A stretch of DNA of 64,000 nt from Gossypium raimondii (taxonomy: Eukaryota > Streptophyta > Magnoliopsida > Malvales > Malvaceae), in NCBI RefSeq assembly GCF_025698545.1, contig NC_068567.1, forward strand, positions 7,068,001-7,132,000. Direction: 5' to 3'. The notes beneath the pieces are model-generated. The model had not been told where the DNA came from. It worked only from the letters and a program-made list of their open reading frames with translations, and searched no databases. Below, piece after piece: positions 60,411 to 64,000 of the stretch. The translations under genes and the position numbers were made by a program. Each line of letters opens with the position of its first letter. Position 1 is the first letter of the stretch.

Positions 60411-60941
60411 TTCTTGGTCCTGAAGTACCATATCTAAGTGCCATAGAGGCATTGATATATCTTGCAAACAACACAAGACCTTATATAGCTTTCGCTGTAA
60501 ACTTGTTAGCAAGCTTTAGTTCTTCTCCAACATGTAGACATTGGAATGGAATTAAACATGTATTTAGATATTTCAGATGGACCATTGATATGTGTTTATT
60601 TTATTCAAATGATTCAAAATCCCTATTAGTTGACTATGCTGATACTGGATACTTATTAGATTCATATAAAGGTCAATCTCAAACAGGATATTTATTTACA
60701 TGTGGGGGTACTGTCATATCATGGCATTCAACAAAGCAAACATCACTTGCCGCTTCTTCAATCATACAGTAATAATTGCAATGCATGAGGCAAGTTGGGA
60801 GTGTGTTTGGCTAAGGTTATTGACGCAACATATCTAGAAGATATGTAATTTGTCTTTACATGAAAAGATGTCAACTATCTTATATGAAGATAATACAGCA
60901 TGTATAGCTCAATTGAAGGGTGGTTACATCAAAGGTGATAC

Positions 60942-63733
60942 TATAATAGCCTGAATATTCAGTGGTGTCGGAATGGTGATTCGAGATCACTAAATCTGAC
61001 AAACGAGTAGAAAATATTATAAATTTAGTAAGTATAAGTTAAATGTGAAGTTAGAAAAATTTTTGAAATAGTGAATAGTGTACTAGGAATAAATATTAAA
61101 ATAATTAAAATCAAAAATGAGGTATCGAGACCTCGAAGCTTTTAAACCGAGCCATAAATATTTTTAAAAATATTTATAGAGTGTCATTGAGTTGGTATTA
61201 AAGTTTCGTTAGAAAATTTTAACGTTTGGATAGTTAATTAACTAAAAAGGACTAAATTGAAAATAGTGTAAAATTTGTTAAATTGTGATTAAATAGCTTA
61301 AGTGACTAATGAGGAGGGATTTAAAAGGCAATTAGGCCCAAATTTTATGGGCTGGACGGTTGGGTAAGAAAAATCAGCAGAATGTAAGTAGAAATAGGGG
61401 CAAAATTGGAAACTTAACAAATTAAACATTTAAAACAAAGACAAAAGTGAAAAATCTAGAGATCTCTTCACAATTTATCAGCAAAAACTCCATAGGAGGT
61501 CTGAAACAAGGTGGTTTTCATATATTTGAATCATGTAAGTTTAATTCTTGATTATTTCTTCTAATTTTGTGATTTTGATACTTTTACAATTAGGCCCAAC
61601 TAATTATTTCATTAGTTTTTGATTTCATGGCTGATTTTGAAAGTTTCTATGAATACATTCTGGAAGTATATGATGAATGAACATGGAATTAAAGCTTTAA
61701 TTTTGTTATATGATGATTTTATTAAGTAATTTTGATAGAAATTGATTTTAGGGACTTAATTGTGAAAAAGTTGGGAATTAAGGTTTAGTGTTGCAGTTTT
61801 GAGTATGAAAGGCTATGTAGTAGTATAAAATAGTTGGAAAAGGTGTTAATCGAAAAAAATTAGATCAATTGAGGGGTTAATTGAGTAGGGACCAAATTGT
61901 AAAAATTGTAAAGTTTGGGGTAAAAGTGTAATTTTGAAAATTTAAGGACATAAATTGTGAAATGGATTAGAATAGAATTATATGCTGATGAATGAATAAA
62001 TTTGTATTTTAGATCGAGAACCCGAAGCAAGCCGAGGAAAAGAAAAAGTAGTTGATTAGTCCCTGAACTTTTGCAAATTCTGCAAATCGACCCAGGTAAG
62101 TTCATATGACTGAAATTTAATGATTAAATGTTAATTTCATGAATTATACAATGTATGATGAAATGTATTTATTGTTGAAATGAGAATAAAATAAAAATGT
62201 GAAAATCGAATAAATGATCAAATTAAGTGGAACGCCGGATTTGAGTACTTCTGATCAAGTGACAAAGTGATAAGTGGCTACACTTATCTGATCAAGTGAT
62301 AAAGTGATAAGTGGTAGCTTCAGCTACACTTATCTGATCAAGTGGCAAAGTAATAAGTGGTAGCCTAGCTACACTTATCTGATCAATGACAAGTGATAAG
62401 AGGTCATATGTCAAAGTGAAAGTGAAGTACTCAATCTTCCGTAACCGTTCCTTAATTTTGATCAAGGATGGTAAGTGACAAATAGGCCCAAAGGAATTAT
62501 GGTAAAAGAATAAGTAGTAGTGAGTTTATACCAAGGAACTCACCAAAGATTGTGGTTGACAGGTAAATTTAGTAATGGTGTATATTGTATAAGTGTACAA
62601 GTGTTTGGTAAGATTTATGTTTTATGCCTATGAACTTACTAAGCTTTTCTATAAGCTTACATGTGTGTGTTTCTTGTTTTTGTAGATTAACGTATTTATA
62701 CATTCGGAGGATCGGATCTACATCAAGAATCACACTATCCAAATATACTCCGGTAGATTATGTTAAGCAATTTTTTGGATTTATATGGCATGTATAGGGA
62801 ATTGAAGTAAAAAGTAAATTTGAATGTTATGGTTATGCGTTAGATATCGAAATATATACATGTTTTAGTTTGAAATGGTTGATTGGTTGAACTTCATTAG
62901 TATTTAAATGAAGTAGATGAAATCTTGGAATTGGTTGTGATTTGAAATTTGCAGGAAGGTTAGACAATTATAAAGGGTTATATTGATTTTTTTTAAAATT
63001 GCAATGGAGCAGTTCGTGGACAGCAAAGATTGATGTAACTTTAAAATCACCAAAAATATTGGAAATAGAATTAGAAATTGAGTGAGATATGAAATTAAAG
63101 CTGAAAGAGTCTACTTTCATATGAAAGAAGTGGAGTAAGCAAAAGAATTATATATTTTTAGATATTTGAATTTCATATGAAAGAAGTGGAGTAAGCAAAA
63201 GAATTATATACTTTTAGATATTTGAATTTTAGTGAAACAGGGCAAGAATGTTTTTGAAGTCCCTGTTCTGACTTTAGAAATTCATTAAAATTTGTACAGA
63301 AGGAATTATGAGTTATAATTTATATGTATAGATTCCTTAATGAGTCTATTTTCAGTAGAAATAAGTTTAATCACCATATGAAGCCTTTAATAAGAGATAA
63401 TTAAATTTTAGTGATGAGTGGTCAGGATAGTCGATTAGTGAAACAGGGGAGACTTCAACTAATAAACTGTAATAATTGGCTAAAGAAAAAATTCTGAAAA
63501 ATTTATGGTGAATAGATATATCAGTCTAGTTTCTGGGAAAATTTACGGATCTAAATTTCAAGTTTCGTAGCTTGAATTATAATTATTTTAGTGACTGCTG
63601 TACAGGTGGACAGCTTTATTATGAATGATGAAATTAAATTTGAAAGTAAATTTTTATGCCCCGAACTTTTAAGTTAAGTCAAGTAACGCCTCATGCTCGA
63701 CTCCGGAAACGGTATTGGGTAAGGGGTGTTACA
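60942..63733 (+). mobile_element. Solo LTR, 2.79 kb, probably Gypsy
   Basis: TATAATAGCC (first bases mutated from TG) to GGGTGTTACA, flanked by the 5-bp duplication GATAC (60937-60941 and 63734-63738). Same family as 10059-12914. It includes a ~40-bp tandem repeat at 62250-62400 and a duplicated ~55-bp block at 63113-63230. Confidence 0.9.
62250..62400 (+). repeat. CTGATCAAGTG...AAGTGATAAGTGG tandem repeat
   Basis: Four imperfect units start at about 62251, 62288, 62333 and 62380. They occupy the same part of the LTR as the different motif array at 12015-12245 in the related solo LTR. Confidence 0.85.
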
Positions 63734-64000
63734 GATACAACGAAACATATTTCACCAAAATTATTCTTCACCCATGATCTTAAGAAAAGAGTTGATATAA
63801 ATGTTCAACAAATTCGTTCTAGTGATAATTTAACAGATCTTTTTACTAAGGCATTGCCAACTTCAGCATTTGAAATACTACTACACAAGATTGGAATATG
63901 TCAACACAAAAATGTAACATAATGTTGCCATTAGGTGGAGCCTAAAATAAGTTGTACTCTTTTCCTTTAACCAAAGTTTTGTCCTATTGGGTTTTTTTGG

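Larger units (their letters stand above)
60420..63922 (+). pseudogene. Copia D RNase H, split by a solo LTR
   Basis: 60452-60772 encodes LANNTRPYIAFAVNLLASF and VDYADTGYLLDSYKGQSQTG; a shifted continuation gives LYEDNTACIAQLKGGYIKGD up to 60941. After the solo LTR the frame resumes at 63734 with TKHISPKLFFTHDLK and ends DLFTKALPTSAFE...HKNVT at 63922. The five bases GATAC are duplicated at the junction. Confidence 0.88.
53319..64000 (+). mobile_element. Copia LTR retrotransposon D, degenerate, runs past window
   Basis: Plus-strand Copia element. A probable 5' LTR (53319-53555, TGTTATG to TATAACA) is followed by a PBS-like TGTTATCAGCAC. Decayed Gag, integrase, reverse transcriptase and RNase H follow in Copia order, ending with the RNase H C-terminus at 63922. 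Two solo LTRs interrupt it (54660-57228 in Gag, 60942-63733 in RNase H). The 3' LTR is not inside the window. Many stops and shifts make it inactive. Confidence 0.87.

Noticed and set aside
62250..62400. CRISPR-like spaced repeats
   Set aside because: Units are imperfect and nearly contiguous, inside a plant LTR.
1..64000. tRNA, rRNA or organelle insertion
   Set aside because: No cloverleaf, rRNA core or plastid or mitochondrial gene stretch was recognised; the tRNA-like 12-mers are retroelement primer-binding sites.

Overview
Plant nuclear DNA, AT-rich and dominated by transposable elements. Spliceosomal GT-AG introns, Copia, Gypsy-like, MULE, hAT and PIF/Harbinger-type elements, and a plant mobile domain (PMD) gene inside a Mutator-like element all fit a dicot. 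The PMD and MULE proteins resemble those I remember from cotton, so Gossypium or a close Malvaceae relative is the best guess (inference from memory, no search possible).

Layout. 1-1.5 kb: spacer with one retroelement zinc-knuckle fragment. 1.5-5.4 kb: a complete-ended but defective MULE (perfect 9-bp target duplication, ~240-bp TIRs) holding a PMD gene fragment and a MuDR-type transposase fragment tail to tail. 6.1-6.8 kb: an intact intronless RING-H2 gene. 7.3-16.0 kb: a three-layer nest (old Copia, then a gag-only Copia derivative, then a 2.9-kb solo LTR). 16-18.8 kb: AT-rich spacer.

18.8-46.0 kb: a tandem segmental duplication. Each unit carries an intact 13-exon gene for a PAS-domain Raf-like kinase (740 and 739 aa) and the 3' part of a HYPK gene. 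The downstream unit (B, ~6.6 kb) runs into the complete HYPK gene. The upstream unit (A, ~20.5 kb) has only HYPK exons 3-4 and has been inflated by about 14 kb of later insertions, all absent from unit B: a solo LTR, a gag-only Copia (itself holding a MULE that holds another solo LTR), an LTR-element remnant with an embedded LTR, an unclassified 1.7-kb insert and a MITE. Unit B therefore serves as an empty-site reference.

46.7-64 kb: no intact gene seen. There is a Copia remnant split by a GC-rich hAT-type MITE, a PIF-type MITE, a solo LTR, and a long degenerate plus-strand Copia element (from about 53.3 kb past the window end) interrupted by two more solo LTRs.

Four intact protein-coding genes are supported: RING-H2, the two Raf-like kinases, and HYPK. 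Kinase B and HYPK converge tail to tail about 0.6 kb apart. I found no tRNA, rRNA, CRISPR or operon-like system and no convincing new biological system. The most informative features are the asymmetrically loaded duplication, the PMD-carrying MULE, the gag-only Copia family and the hairpin MULE.
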